Source: Thermoflexus hugenholtzii
GTDB taxonomy: Bacteria; Chloroflexota; Anaerolineae; Thermoflexales; Thermoflexaceae
NCBI RefSeq assembly: GCF_018771565.1
Contig: NZ_CP076326.1
Location: forward strand, 3,252,679-3,316,678
Direction: 5' to 3'
Length of the DNA stretch: 64,000 nt
Positions 1-7,833 of the stretch are shown piece after piece. The first letter of the stretch is position 1; each line of letters begins with the position of its first letter. The translations under genes and the position numbers were made by a program. Below the pieces are notes generated by a model. The model made no database searches, was not told where the DNA came from, and saw only the letters and a list, made by a program, of their open reading frames with translations.

Positions 1-66
1 AAAGGCGCAAGGCAAATCGGGATCGCCTCGCGATCTTTCCAGGGCCGGGCGTGCAGGAGGCGCATA

Positions 67-360
67 ATGGGACGCTTCATGAGCTTGCGGGTGATCGCAT
101 GGGCGTTGCGGGCGGCGGGCCTGCTGATGGGGATCGGGGTCGGGCTCGCCCTCTGCTCGGCGCTGATCCCCGGAGGCCTCGGCTTCTTCCGAATGCCCTC
201 TCCGCTGGAAGGAGTTTTCTTGCTGGGGGCGGGGCTCCTCTACGCGTTGCTCCTCTACGGAGCCGGGGAGCTGATCGAGCTGCTCCTGGCCATCGAGGAT
301 CACGTCCGGACGATGGCCGAACATTTCCGACGTCAGGGAACCCCGCCCGCGGCCTCCTGA
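67..360 (+). CDS. Small membrane protein, function unknown
   Basis: A 97-residue protein with two predicted membrane helices (about residues 8-32 and 45-68) and a short charged cytoplasmic-type tail ending in HFRRQGTPPAAS. The ATG follows a clear AGGAGG at 55-60, which decides the start. I recognise no family. It precedes the large nucleotidyltransferase fusion by 89 bases, without overlap, so co-transcription is possible but not shown. High-GC codon use matches the neighbours. Real gene likely, function unknown. Confidence 0.65.
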   Translation: MGRFMSLRVIAWALRAAGLLMGIGVGLALCSALIPGGLGFFRMPSPLEGVFLLGAGLLYALLLYGAGELIELLLAIEDHVRTMAEHFRRQGTPPAAS

Positions 361-449
361 AGGCGGGGAGCCCGCGGGATGCGCCCTCCGGATGAGGCGG
401 TCCCATCGCCGGGATCGGCACAACGTCTTGCGGGTGAGCATAAACGGTT

Positions 450-3080
450 ATGGAAACGGGCTTGACGCTGGTCCTCACCCATGAGAACGCGGATTTCGAC
501 GCCGTGGCCGCCCAGCTGGCGGCGGCCCGGCTTTACCCGCGGGCCATCCCGGTGCTCCCCCGACGGGTGAACCGGAACGTGCGGGCTTTCCTGAACCTCT
601 ACGGGGACCAGCTGCCGTTCATGCTCCCGGATGAGCTGATCCGCCGCCCGGTGGATATGGTGATCCTGGTGGACACCCAGACGATGGCCACGGTGCGGGG
701 GATGGGGCCGCAGACCCGGGTGCAGATCATCGACCACCATCCCCTGGCCCGGGATCTGCCTCCGGGCTGGACCTATCACGGGGAGCCGGTGGGGGCGACC
801 ACCACGCTCCTGGTGGAGGGGCTGGCTGAACGGGGGATCGCCCTGAGCTGGGTGGAGGCCACTTTTTTGCTGTTAGGGATCTACGAGGACACCGGATCCC
901 TCACCTATCCTTCCACCACGCCGCGGGATCTGCGGGCGGCGGCCTGGCTGATGGAGCGGGGGGCGGATCTCGCCGTGGTCAGCGAGTTCCTGCACCATCC
1001 TCTCTCCGAGGCCCAGCGCCGCCTGTATGATCGCCTGCTGGAGTCCGCGCAGACCCTGGAGCTGGAGGGGCACACGGTGATCATCGCCGCCGCGCGGGCG
1101 GATGGTTTCCTGGAGGAAGTCTCCAGCGTGGCCCATCGCCTGCGCGACCTCTTCGAGCCCTCCGCCCTCTTCGTGCTGGTGGAGTTCGACGGGCACGTCC
1201 AGCTGGTATGCCGCACCACTACCGACGACATCGACGCCGGCGGCGTCGCCGCCCACTTCGGGGGCGGGGGCCACGCCCGCGCGGCCGCCGCGGTGATCCG
1301 GGGCCGCTCCCTGGAGGAGATCCGGGAGGAGCTGGTGCGGATCCTGCCCCGACACATCCGGCCGGCGGTCACGGTGGCTGAGATCATGTCCCGCGGTGTG
1401 CGGGTGTTCCCGCCGGATCTCCCCATCCGGGAGGCGGCGAAGGAGATGCAGCGCACCGGCCACGAGGGCTTCCCGGTGGTGCGCGAGGGGCGGGTGGTGG
1501 GCTTGCTGACCCGGCGGGCGGTGGATCGGGCCATGCAGCACGGGCTGGGCGGCCAGCCGGTGGAGCGGGTGATGGAGAAAGGGGAGGTGTTCGTCCTGCC
1601 CACCGACCCGGTGGAGAAGGTCCAGCGCCTGATGATCGAAACCGGCTGGGGGCAGATCCCGGTGGTGGAGGACGGCGAGGTCGTCGGCATCGTCACCCGC
1701 ACCGACCTGATCCAGCTGTGGGGGGAACGTCGGAAGGTCCGCCCGCGCTTCAGCGTGACCTCGGCGATGGAGGCCGCCTTCCCGCCCCCCTGGCTGGCCC
1801 TGGTGCGGGAGATCGGGGCCACGGCCCAGGCCATGGGCTTCACCGCTTACTTCGTCGGCGGGCTGGTGCGCGACCTCATCCTCAACCACCCCATCGTGGA
1901 CGTGGATATCGTGGTCGAGGGGGATGCCATCGCCCTGGCGGACGCGATGCGGGCGCGTTACGGCGGACGCGTGGTCGCCCACCGGCGGTTCGGGACGGCC
2001 AAATGGTTGCTGGAGGGGACTGTGATCACCACCCCGGCCGGGCCGGTGGAGGGGTTGAAGGCCATCGACTTCGTCACCGCCCGCCGGGAGTTCTACGCCC
2101 ACCCGACGGCGCTCCCCCAGGTGGAGCCCAGCTCCATCAAGCAGGACCTGCACCGCCGCGATTTCACCATCAACACCCTGGCGGTCTGCCTGAACCCCGA
2201 TCGCTTCGGGGAGCTGCTCGATTTCTATGGGGGCCTGCAGGACCTGCAACGAGGCCTCATCCGCGTCCTCCATTCCCTGAGCTTCGTGGAGGACCCTACC
2301 CGGATCCTGCGGGCGGCCCGCCTGGAAGCCCGCCTGGGCTTCCGGGTGGAACCCCGGACGGAGGAGCTCATCCAGCATGCGGTGGATCTGCTGGCCCGGG
2401 TGAGCGGCGAGCGGATCCGGCACGAGATGGAGCTGATCCTGGCCGAGCCGGAGCCGGAGCGGATCCTGGCCCGGCTGGAGGAATGGAAGGCCCTGACGTT
2501 CGTGATGCCGGGCCTCCGGGCGGATGATTGGTTGCGGGAGCGCTTTCGCGCGATGCGCGTGGCCCTGGAGGATGGGGAGTGGCAGGCCCGGGAGGGGACT
2601 CCGTTGGATCGCTGGCGGGTTCTGGCCGGGTGGGGGCTGATGGCCTATCGGCTGACCCCGGCCCAGCTGGAGCAGGGGATCCGCCGCCTGCGCTTCCCGG
2701 GCCGGGAGGCCGAGGCGTTGCGGGCCGTGCTGGAGGTTCGGGGGAAGCTCGAGCGCCTCGCGGAGCCTCTCAAGCCCAGCACCGTCGCCGAGCATCTGGA
2801 TCCGTATCCCCTGATCGCCCTCTTTGTGGTATGGGTGGCCGCGCCGCCCGGCCGGGCCCGCGATAACCTGTTCCGGTATGCGCATGTCTGGCGGGGAGTC
2901 CGGCCGCTGCTGCGGGGGGACGACCTGCGCCGGTTGGGCGTGCCGGAGGGCCCAGCCATCGGGGAGATGCTGCGGGCCCTCCGGGCTGCTCGCCTGGATG
3001 GGGAGGTGCAAACTCGGGAGGACGAGATCGCTTTCGTGAAAGCCCGCATGGGCGCCGCATCCGGACAGGGCTCCCGGTAG
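450..3080 (+). CDS. DHH-DHHA1 / tandem CBS / poly(A) polymerase-type tRNA nucleotidyltransferase fusion
   Basis: An 876-residue multidomain protein of the CCA- or A-adding enzyme class that repairs the tRNA 3' end from CTP and ATP. Order: a DHH phosphoesterase domain (HENADFDAV near the N terminus, IDHHP about residue 93), DHHA1 (GGGGHARAAAAV about 271), two CBS domains (about 307-430), then a class II nucleotidyltransferase head with GGLVRD about 470, the DVD metal pair about 483 and KQDLHRRDFTINTLA, followed by the RNA-binding helical region. The DHH+CBS+NTase architecture is known in several thermophiles and deep-branching bacteria, where it can be A-adding, CC-adding or full CCA-adding. 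The window cannot tell which. The CBS pair suggests adenylate sensing. No strong Shine-Dalgarno precedes the ATG, so the start is moderately certain. Confidence 0.9.
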   Translation: METGLTLVLTHENADFDAVAAQLAAARLYPRAIPVLPRRVNRNVRAFLNLYGDQLPFMLPDELIRRPVDMVILVDTQTMATVRGMGPQTRVQIIDHHPLARDLPPGWTYHGEPVGATTTLLVEGLAERGIALSWVEATFLLLGIYEDTGSLTYPSTTPRDLRAAAWLMERGADLAVVSEFLHHPLSEAQRRLYDRLLESAQTLELEGHTVIIAAARADGFLEEVSSVAHRLRDLFEPSALFVLVEFDGHVQLVCRTTTDDIDAGGVAAHFGGGGHARAAAAVIRGRSLEEIREELVRILPRHIRPAVTVAEIMSRGVRVFPPDLPIREAAKEMQRTGHEGFPVVREGRVVGLLTRRAVDRAMQHGLGGQPVERVMEKGEVFVLPTDPVEKVQRLMIETGWGQIPVVEDGEVVGIVTRTDLIQLWGERRKVRPRFSVTSAMEAAFPPPWLALVREIGATAQAMGFTAYFVGGLVRDLILNHPIVDVDIVVEGDAIALADAMRARYGGRVVAHRRFGTAKWLLEGTVITTPAGPVEGLKAIDFVTARREFYAHPTALPQVEPSSIKQDLHRRDFTINTLAVCLNPDRFGELLDFYGGLQDLQRGLIRVLHSLSFVEDPTRILRAARLEARLGFRVEPRTEELIQHAVDLLARVSGERIRHEMELILAEPEPERILARLEEWKALTFVMPGLRADDWLRERFRAMRVALEDGEWQAREGTPLDRWRVLAGWGLMAYRLTPAQLEQGIRRLRFPGREAEALRAVLEVRGKLERLAEPLKPSTVAEHLDPYPLIALFVVWVAAPPGRARDNLFRYAHVWRGVRPLLRGDDLRRLGVPEGPAIGEMLRALRAARLDGEVQTREDEIAFVKARMGAASGQGSR

Positions 3081-3134
3081 ATCCCTTCCGGGTTGGCGCG
3101 TAGAAAACCGGAGTTCTCCCTTAGAGACCAGCGC

Positions 3135-3140
3135 TATACT
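3135..3140 (+). promoter_or_regulatory. Candidate -10 (TATACT) for the ATPase module
   Basis: TATACT lies 44 bases before the ATPase start, in a 100-base gap after the nucleotidyltransferase gene. No convincing -35 hexamer sits 16-18 bases upstream. AAAGGAG at 3169-3175 is the ribosome binding site for 3184. Confidence 0.35.
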
Positions 3141-3183
3141 CAAGATAGCCATATGGCCGGCAGGTGGAAAGGAGTGTAAAGCG

Positions 3184-4539
3184 ATGTCCGATCATGGGCG
3201 GTTGCGCATCGAAATCGAGAACTTCGGCCCGATCGCCTCGGGATCCTTCGAGCTGCGCCCTCTGACGCTCTTCATCGGGCCTAACAACACGGGGAAATCC
3301 TACGCCGCCACGCTGGCGCATTCTATTGTTCGAACAGTTCCAAACATGATGGTCCTTGACAAAAGGAAGATATCGCTCCCAATTCAAGAAATGCTATTTC
3401 AGTTTCTATCAGAATACCTGAAAGAAGAGATGCTTGATCGCCTTTATGTCTACTTCAATTGCAAGAATCTTCGGGATTTGATTTCCCGATTTGCTTCGGA
3501 AGAGAAGGCCCATGTTTATGTCTACAGTCGCGATTCGGAGAATTGGTGGGCCTCTCTTAAAGGGAATGGATCTCGCTGGTCAGTTGAGGTGAACGCCTCG
3601 GGGTTGGCTAAGATCGAGTTGCAGTATGAAGAAGAGGTGCTTACAGGCAAACTACCGATTGTCCGGTTTCCCGTGACCAAAGCGATTGGCTTGCCGAATT
3701 TCTCTTACTACCTCCCAGCGGCCCGTTCGGGGGTGTTGCAGGGATGGCGAGCTCTAACCGCTGAGGCTGTGCGCCGGGTCTCCCGTTGGGCCGGCATTGA
3801 GGAGATCCGCGTGCCGGCGCTGCCCGGCCTGATCGGAGAGTTCCTGGAGGAGCTCATCCACGCATCCGAGGGCCTGGCATCCGAGGGCCTGAGGCGACGG
3901 TCCCGGGTGGGCGAAGGCGCCTCTCCTTTCCAAAGCGCCCTGGAGGTGCTGGAAGGGGATCTTCTGAAGGGCACGGTGGATTTCTCCTATCCAGATGGGG
4001 TGCCTGTCCCTGAGATCGTTTATCGAACCCGGGTAAAACGGAAGAAACTTGAGATCCCGATCCAACGCGCCTCCTCCACGGTCGGGGAGCTCGCCCCCCT
4101 GGTCCTCTGGATCAAGTATCTGCTCCGGCCGGGAGGGATGCTGGTCATCGAGGAGCCCGAGGCCCATCTGCACCCGGAGAACCAGCGTCGGGTCGCCCGG
4201 GCCCTGGTGCGGCTGGTGCGGGCCGGCGTGACGGTCCTCTGCACCACCCATAGCCCCCTGATCCTTCATCAAGTCAGCAATCACATCCTGGCCTCCCGGG
4301 CGGACCCCGCGCGCCGGAAGGAGCTGGGGTTCACCGAAAAGGATCTGCTCCGCGAGGAGGAGGTGGGGGCCTACCTGTTCCGGATGCGGGAGGACGGACG
4401 CGGGAGCGAGATCCAACCTCTCCGCATCGAGCCCGACTTCGGCATCCCGGAGGATGAATTCGTGCGCGTCTCCGAGGCCATCGGTGAGGAAACCTATCGC
4501 CTGACCGGCCCCCTGACCGTAGAGCTGGGGGAGGGATAG
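3184..4539 (+). CDS. AAA/ABC-type ATPase of the RecF/SMC/OLD-like class
   Basis: A 451-residue ATPase. Visible are Walker A GPNNTGKS (about residues 32-39), a signature-like STVGELAPL segment (about 297-305), Walker B LVIEEPEAHLHPE (about 320-332) and a switch His in CTTHSPL. This is the AAA_15/AAA_21 'overcoming lysogenization defect'-like group, which typically acts with or is fused to a nuclease in defence systems. No TOPRIM domain is fused here. Instead a small separate gene follows after 17 bases. Base composition is mosaic: 3361-3480 is 37% GC by hand count (44/120), whereas 4141-4200 is 72% (43/60), so the middle of the protein is unlike the host and unlike its own ATP-binding ends. 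Start supported by AAAGGAG. Exact role unknown; defence is inference. Confidence 0.8.
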   Translation: MSDHGRLRIEIENFGPIASGSFELRPLTLFIGPNNTGKSYAATLAHSIVRTVPNMMVLDKRKISLPIQEMLFQFLSEYLKEEMLDRLYVYFNCKNLRDLISRFASEEKAHVYVYSRDSENWWASLKGNGSRWSVEVNASGLAKIELQYEEEVLTGKLPIVRFPVTKAIGLPNFSYYLPAARSGVLQGWRALTAEAVRRVSRWAGIEEIRVPALPGLIGEFLEELIHASEGLASEGLRRRSRVGEGASPFQSALEVLEGDLLKGTVDFSYPDGVPVPEIVYRTRVKRKKLEIPIQRASSTVGELAPLVLWIKYLLRPGGMLVIEEPEAHLHPENQRRVARALVRLVRAGVTVLCTTHSPLILHQVSNHILASRADPARRKELGFTEKDLLREEEVGAYLFRMREDGRGSEIQPLRIEPDFGIPEDEFVRVSEAIGEETYRLTGPLTVELGEG

Positions 4540-4556
4540 CGTGCGAGGGGCTCGGC

Positions 4557-5066
4557 ATGCATCCTTTCCTGAACTGGCTGCTGACGCACCACGATGCCCA
4601 CGGTTGTTTAACAGCTACTCCCCGACGATGGAACATTAAGTGCTCCATCCAGTGGCCGAAGGACTCGGCTTTTCGTATCCTGGATTGCGATCAATGCCCA
4701 GACTTCCGGCAGGGGCAGGGCGGCAAGAGACCAGACTTTCTCCTTTTCTGGGAACGTCCGGGACAGCTGCTGATTGTCGTGTTGGAGCTCACCCGGGGAG
4801 CGGTGGAGCCCCATAAGCGGGATCAGATCGCGGCGGGCCTTCGGATCCTGGAGGGATATCTCGCTCAGTTTAACAGAGGACCCCGTGCTTACGTCCATGC
4901 CCTTATCCTCCATAGTGGGCATATGCGTAGCGCGAATGTGCATCATCTCCAGCAGCCGTTGCCCTTCCGGGGAAAGCGGCTCTGGCTTATTGTGAATCGT
5001 TGCGGGGACAAATTGAAAGAGATCTTGGAGGACTGGGCCTCAGGCCACGTTCCCCCGACGGGATAA
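4557..5066 (+). CDS. Small protein with a possible PD-(D/E)xK-like core, partner of the ATPase
   Basis: A 169-residue protein with no family I can name. It begins with a short helical region and a CDQC pair, then KRPDFLLFW (about residues 57-65), a loop, and a hydrophobic strand ending LIVVLELTRG (about 71-80), followed by a basic helix HKRDQIAAGLRIL. This D...(E-x-x) pattern between two strands resembles a restriction-endonuclease-like fold, but the usual catalytic Lys of ExK is Thr here, so either the fold is only a resemblance or the active site is altered. It lies 17 bases after the ATPase, same strand, and its base composition is also less GC-rich than the surroundings. I infer a two-gene functional unit, possibly anti-phage. 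Confidence 0.6.
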   Translation: MHPFLNWLLTHHDAHGCLTATPRRWNIKCSIQWPKDSAFRILDCDQCPDFRQGQGGKRPDFLLFWERPGQLLIVVLELTRGAVEPHKRDQIAAGLRILEGYLAQFNRGPRAYVHALILHSGHMRSANVHHLQQPLPFRGKRLWLIVNRCGDKLKEILEDWASGHVPPTG

Positions 5067-5092
5067 GGAGCCGGGAGGAGCTTCCCGGCTCC
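5067..5092. terminator. Hairpin between convergent genes (no T tract)
   Basis: GGAGCCGGGA and TCCCGGCTCC form a 10-bp stem with a six-base loop between the convergent small ATPase partner and the deaminase gene. There is no run of T on either side, so it may be only a weak or factor-dependent terminator. Confidence 0.4.
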
Positions 5093-5124
5093 CGAAGGCA
5101 AGTGCGCGTATCGCTCGGGCATCC

Positions 5125-6477
5125 CTACTCTCCCCGCACGATGCGCCGGGCGATGCGGTTGTGCTGTTCGATCAGGCGGCCTTCTTCTACGGGGAGCAGG
5201 TGCCCCTCCTGAACGATCACCCGGCCCTGGACCACCACCCAATCGGCCGGGCGGGGCTGACAGAGCACCAGGGCGGCGACCGGGTCGTGCAGGGCCCCCG
5301 CGTAATCCAGACGATCCAGCCGCCACGCGGCGAAGTCGGCGGCCTTCCCCGGCGCGAGCTGCCCGATGTCATCCCGCCCCAGCACCGCCGCGCCGCCCCG
5401 GGTGGCCAGCCACAGGGCCTCCTCCGCGGTCAGGGCGTCGGGCCGCTCCAGGGCCACCCGCTGGAGGAGCATCGCCTGCCGGACCTCCGCCAGCATATGA
5501 GAGGAATCGTTGCTGGCGCTGCCATCCACCCCCAGCCCGACCTTCACCCCCTGGTCCAGCATCGCCCGGATTGGGGCGACGCCGGAGGCCAGCCGCATGT
5601 TGGAGGTGGGGCAGTGGGCGACGCCCACCCCCGTGCGGGCCAGGGCGGCGATCTCCTCCCGATTCACGTGCACCATGTGGGCGAACCACACATCGGGCCC
5701 TTCCCAGCCCAAATCGGCGGCGAAGGCCACGGGGCGCTTGCCGAACCGGGCCAGACAGTATTCCTCCTCGTCCCGGGTCTCCGCCAGGTGCGTGTGGAGC
5801 ATCACCCCGTAATGGCGGGCCATGGCCGCGGCCTCCCGCATGAGATCCGGGGTGACGGAGAAGGGGGAGCACGGGGCCAGGGCCACCCGGCACATCGCGT
5901 AGGGCTTCGGGTCGTGATAGGCCTCGATGACCCGTTGCATGTCTTTCAGGATCGCCTCCTCATCCTCCACCACGGAGTCCGGCGGGAGGCCGCCCCGGGA
6001 TTCCCCCAGCGACATGGCCCCACGGGTGGCATGGAAGCGGATCCCGATCTCCTGCGCCGCGCGGATCTCGTCGTCCAGCTTCGCCCCGTTGGGGAACAGA
6101 TACAGGTGATCGCTGGTGGTGGTGCAGCCGGAGCGGAGGAGCTCCGCCATCCCCACCAGGGCGCTGACGTAGACCGCCTCGGCGTCCATGCGGGCCCAAA
6201 TCGGATACAGGGTGCGCAGCCAGTCGAAGAGCTTGGCGTTCTGGGCGATGACCCGGGTGAGGGTCTGATAGAGATGATGATGGGTGTTGACCATGCCCGG
6301 GATCACCACCATCCCCCGGGCGTCCAGGACGAGGTCCGCCTCCCGAGGCAGCTCCTCCGTCCGCCCCACCTGTTCGATCACGCCGTCCCGGGCGAAGAGG
6401 CCCCCGTCCGGGATCCGCCGCCGGGCGTCGTCCATGGTCACCAGCACCTCCGCGTGGCGCACCAGCAGGGTCGTCAT
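5125..6477 (-). CDS. Amidohydrolase, 8-oxoguanine deaminase / atrazine-chlorohydrolase family
   Basis: A 450-residue metal-dependent hydrolase that deaminates a purine or triazine ring. The composite amidohydrolase layout is visible: N-terminal beta-sandwich, VIPGMVNTHHHLYQTLTR (metal His pair about residues 64-68), HTHLAETRDEEEY with the third His and catalytic Glu (about 227-240), AHMVH, and VDGSASNDSSH with the metal Asp. The NTHHHLYQTLTR and SNDSSHMLAEVR strings resemble 8-oxoguanine deaminases and hydroxyatrazine hydrolases. Guanine deaminase or another N-heterocycle deaminase cannot be excluded. GGGAGG precedes the ATG. It stands alone, convergent with the ATPase module and divergent from DUF429. 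Confidence 0.85.
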   Translation of the reverse strand: MTTLLVRHAEVLVTMDDARRRIPDGGLFARDGVIEQVGRTEELPREADLVLDARGMVVIPGMVNTHHHLYQTLTRVIAQNAKLFDWLRTLYPIWARMDAEAVYVSALVGMAELLRSGCTTTSDHLYLFPNGAKLDDEIRAAQEIGIRFHATRGAMSLGESRGGLPPDSVVEDEEAILKDMQRVIEAYHDPKPYAMCRVALAPCSPFSVTPDLMREAAAMARHYGVMLHTHLAETRDEEEYCLARFGKRPVAFAADLGWEGPDVWFAHMVHVNREEIAALARTGVGVAHCPTSNMRLASGVAPIRAMLDQGVKVGLGVDGSASNDSSHMLAEVRQAMLLQRVALERPDALTAEEALWLATRGGAAVLGRDDIGQLAPGKAADFAAWRLDRLDYAGALHDPVAALVLCQPRPADWVVVQGRVIVQEGHLLPVEEGRLIEQHNRIARRIVRGE

Positions 6478-6599
6478 CGGTCGCCTCCCCGGGCGCAGGA
6501 TTCGAAGCTCCGATGGAGTTCATTTTACCCGGGCCGTGAAGGTAGAGTAGGAGCAGGTCCAGACAGCGGGCGTGGCGATCCCCCGGGAGGGTCGCGGCG

Positions 6600-7340
6600 A
6601 TGTGGGCTATCGGGCTGGATTTAGCGTGGTCGCCCCGGAACCCGAGCGCCGGGGTGGTGTTGGGATGGGCGGAGGATCACTGGGAGGTGGTGGCCTGGGA
6701 GGCGCAGCTGGGCGCCGATGCGGAGATCCTGGCCTTCCTGGAGCCTTATCTGGACGCCCCCTGTGTGATCGGGATCGACGCGCCCCTCATCGTCCCCAAC
6801 GAGACGGGTTCCCGGCCCTGCGATCGGATCCTGGCCTCCCGCTTCGGCCGCCATCACGCGGGTGGCTACCTGGTCAACCGTCGCTGGCTGCGATCCTTCG
6901 GAGGGCTGCGAGGGGAGGCCCTGAGGCAAGCCTTATGCGCCCGGGGGTTGATCCTGGAGCCTCCCGAAGCCCCCCGCCTCCCGGTCCGCGCAGTCCTGGA
7001 GGTGTTCCCCCATCCGGCCGCCGTGGTCCTGTTTGGCCTGCGACGGATCCTCCGGTATAAACGGTTGGGCCGGGATCAATGGGCGCAGGCGTTGCGACGG
7101 TGGCATCAGCGGCTGCTGACCCTCGAGGCCTTCCGGCCTCCAGTGCGCTGGCCGGAGCCCTGGCGCGAGCCGCCCCGCGGGGGGACCCGACGGATGTGGA
7201 AGGCGTGGGAGGATCAGCTGGATGCGGCTTTCTGCGCCTACATCGCGGGCTACGTCTGGTTCCACGGCCCGGCGGGCTATGAGCGGATCGGAGATCTGGA
7301 GACCGGCTTGGTGATCGTCCCCCGTCGGATCGATGGATAG
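6600..7340 (+). CDS. DUF429 family protein (predicted RNase H-like fold)
   Basis: A 246-residue protein beginning MWAIGLDLAWSPRNPSAG, the first strand and Asp of the DUF429 predicted nuclease fold. It continues with CVIGIDAPLIVPNETGSRPCD (second Asp), a conserved FPHPA segment and a C-terminal WEDQLDAAFCAYIAGYVW helix typical of the family. The biochemical function of DUF429 is not established. GGGAGG sits upstream of the ATG. DUF309 follows 33 bases later on the same strand, so the two are probably co-transcribed. Confidence 0.8.
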   Translation: MWAIGLDLAWSPRNPSAGVVLGWAEDHWEVVAWEAQLGADAEILAFLEPYLDAPCVIGIDAPLIVPNETGSRPCDRILASRFGRHHAGGYLVNRRWLRSFGGLRGEALRQALCARGLILEPPEAPRLPVRAVLEVFPHPAAVVLFGLRRILRYKRLGRDQWAQALRRWHQRLLTLEAFRPPVRWPEPWREPPRGGTRRMWKAWEDQLDAAFCAYIAGYVWFHGPAGYERIGDLETGLVIVPRRIDG

Positions 7341-7373
7341 GGCAAGGATCCAGACTCCGGTGCAGGGGGGAAG

Positions 7374-7769
7374 ATGAGCGGGGAGTGGGCGTGCTGCGAG
7401 GAGCCGCTGCCGGAGATGGTGCGGCATGGCCTGGAGCGGTTTAACGCCGGAGAATACTTCGAACAACATGAGATCCTGGAGCATGTGTGGCGGGCGGAGC
7501 GCCGGCCGGTGCGGGAGATCTATCAGGGCATCCTGCAGATCGGCGTGGCCTGCTATCAGATCCAGCGGGGCAATTACGCTGGGGCGCTGAAGATGCTGCG
7601 GCGGGGGCTGGCCCATCTGCGCCGGGCCCCGGATCGCTGCCAGGGGATCGACATCGCCCGCCTGCGGGAGGACGCCCAGCGCCTGCTCCACGAGCTGGAG
7701 CGCCGGGGTCCCGCAGGCTCCTCCGAGCCGGATCCCCGCTGGTTCCTTCGGGTGTTTTTCGAGGGTTGA
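7374..7769 (+). CDS. DUF309 family protein
   Basis: A 131-residue all-helical protein with the DUF309 core: FNAGEYFEQHEILEHVWRAE (HE pair in the first helices), REIYQGILQIGVACYQIQRGN, and a repeated Leu-rich helix with KMLRRGLAHL. Small DUF309 proteins have no assigned activity; the fold is a helical bundle that may bind a metal through the EHxExLE motif. An AGGGGGGAAG ribosome site precedes the ATG. It sits between DUF429 and a dehydrogenase in one direction. Confidence 0.8.
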   Translation: MSGEWACCEEPLPEMVRHGLERFNAGEYFEQHEILEHVWRAERRPVREIYQGILQIGVACYQIQRGNYAGALKMLRRGLAHLRRAPDRCQGIDIARLREDAQRLLHELERRGPAGSSEPDPRWFLRVFFEG

Positions 7770-7775
7770 TGTGGA

Positions 7776-7791
7776 CCGAAATGAATTTCGG
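7776..7791. repeat. Dispersed palindromic repeat, copy 1
   Basis: The 16-mer CCGAAATGAATTTCGG (arms CCGAAAT/ATTTCGG around GA), followed by TTTAC. The same core occurs at 47619-47636 and, in the other orientation, at 56361-56380. All three copies are intergenic. Confidence 0.7.
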
Positions 7792-7833
7792 TTTACCTCA
7801 CAGCATCGCATCTATTCGTTCTGAGGAGGTCCG

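Noticed and set aside
873..3152. Very long antisense reading frame opposite the nucleotidyltransferase fusion (759 codons)
   Set aside because: Shadow frame caused by high GC; low-complexity Pro/His/Gln/Leu-rich protein without domains, while the plus strand encodes a clear multidomain enzyme.
3184..4539. OLD-family nuclease (ATPase fused to TOPRIM)
   Set aside because: The protein ends about 120 residues after Walker B and shows no TOPRIM Glu/Asp-x-Asp motif.
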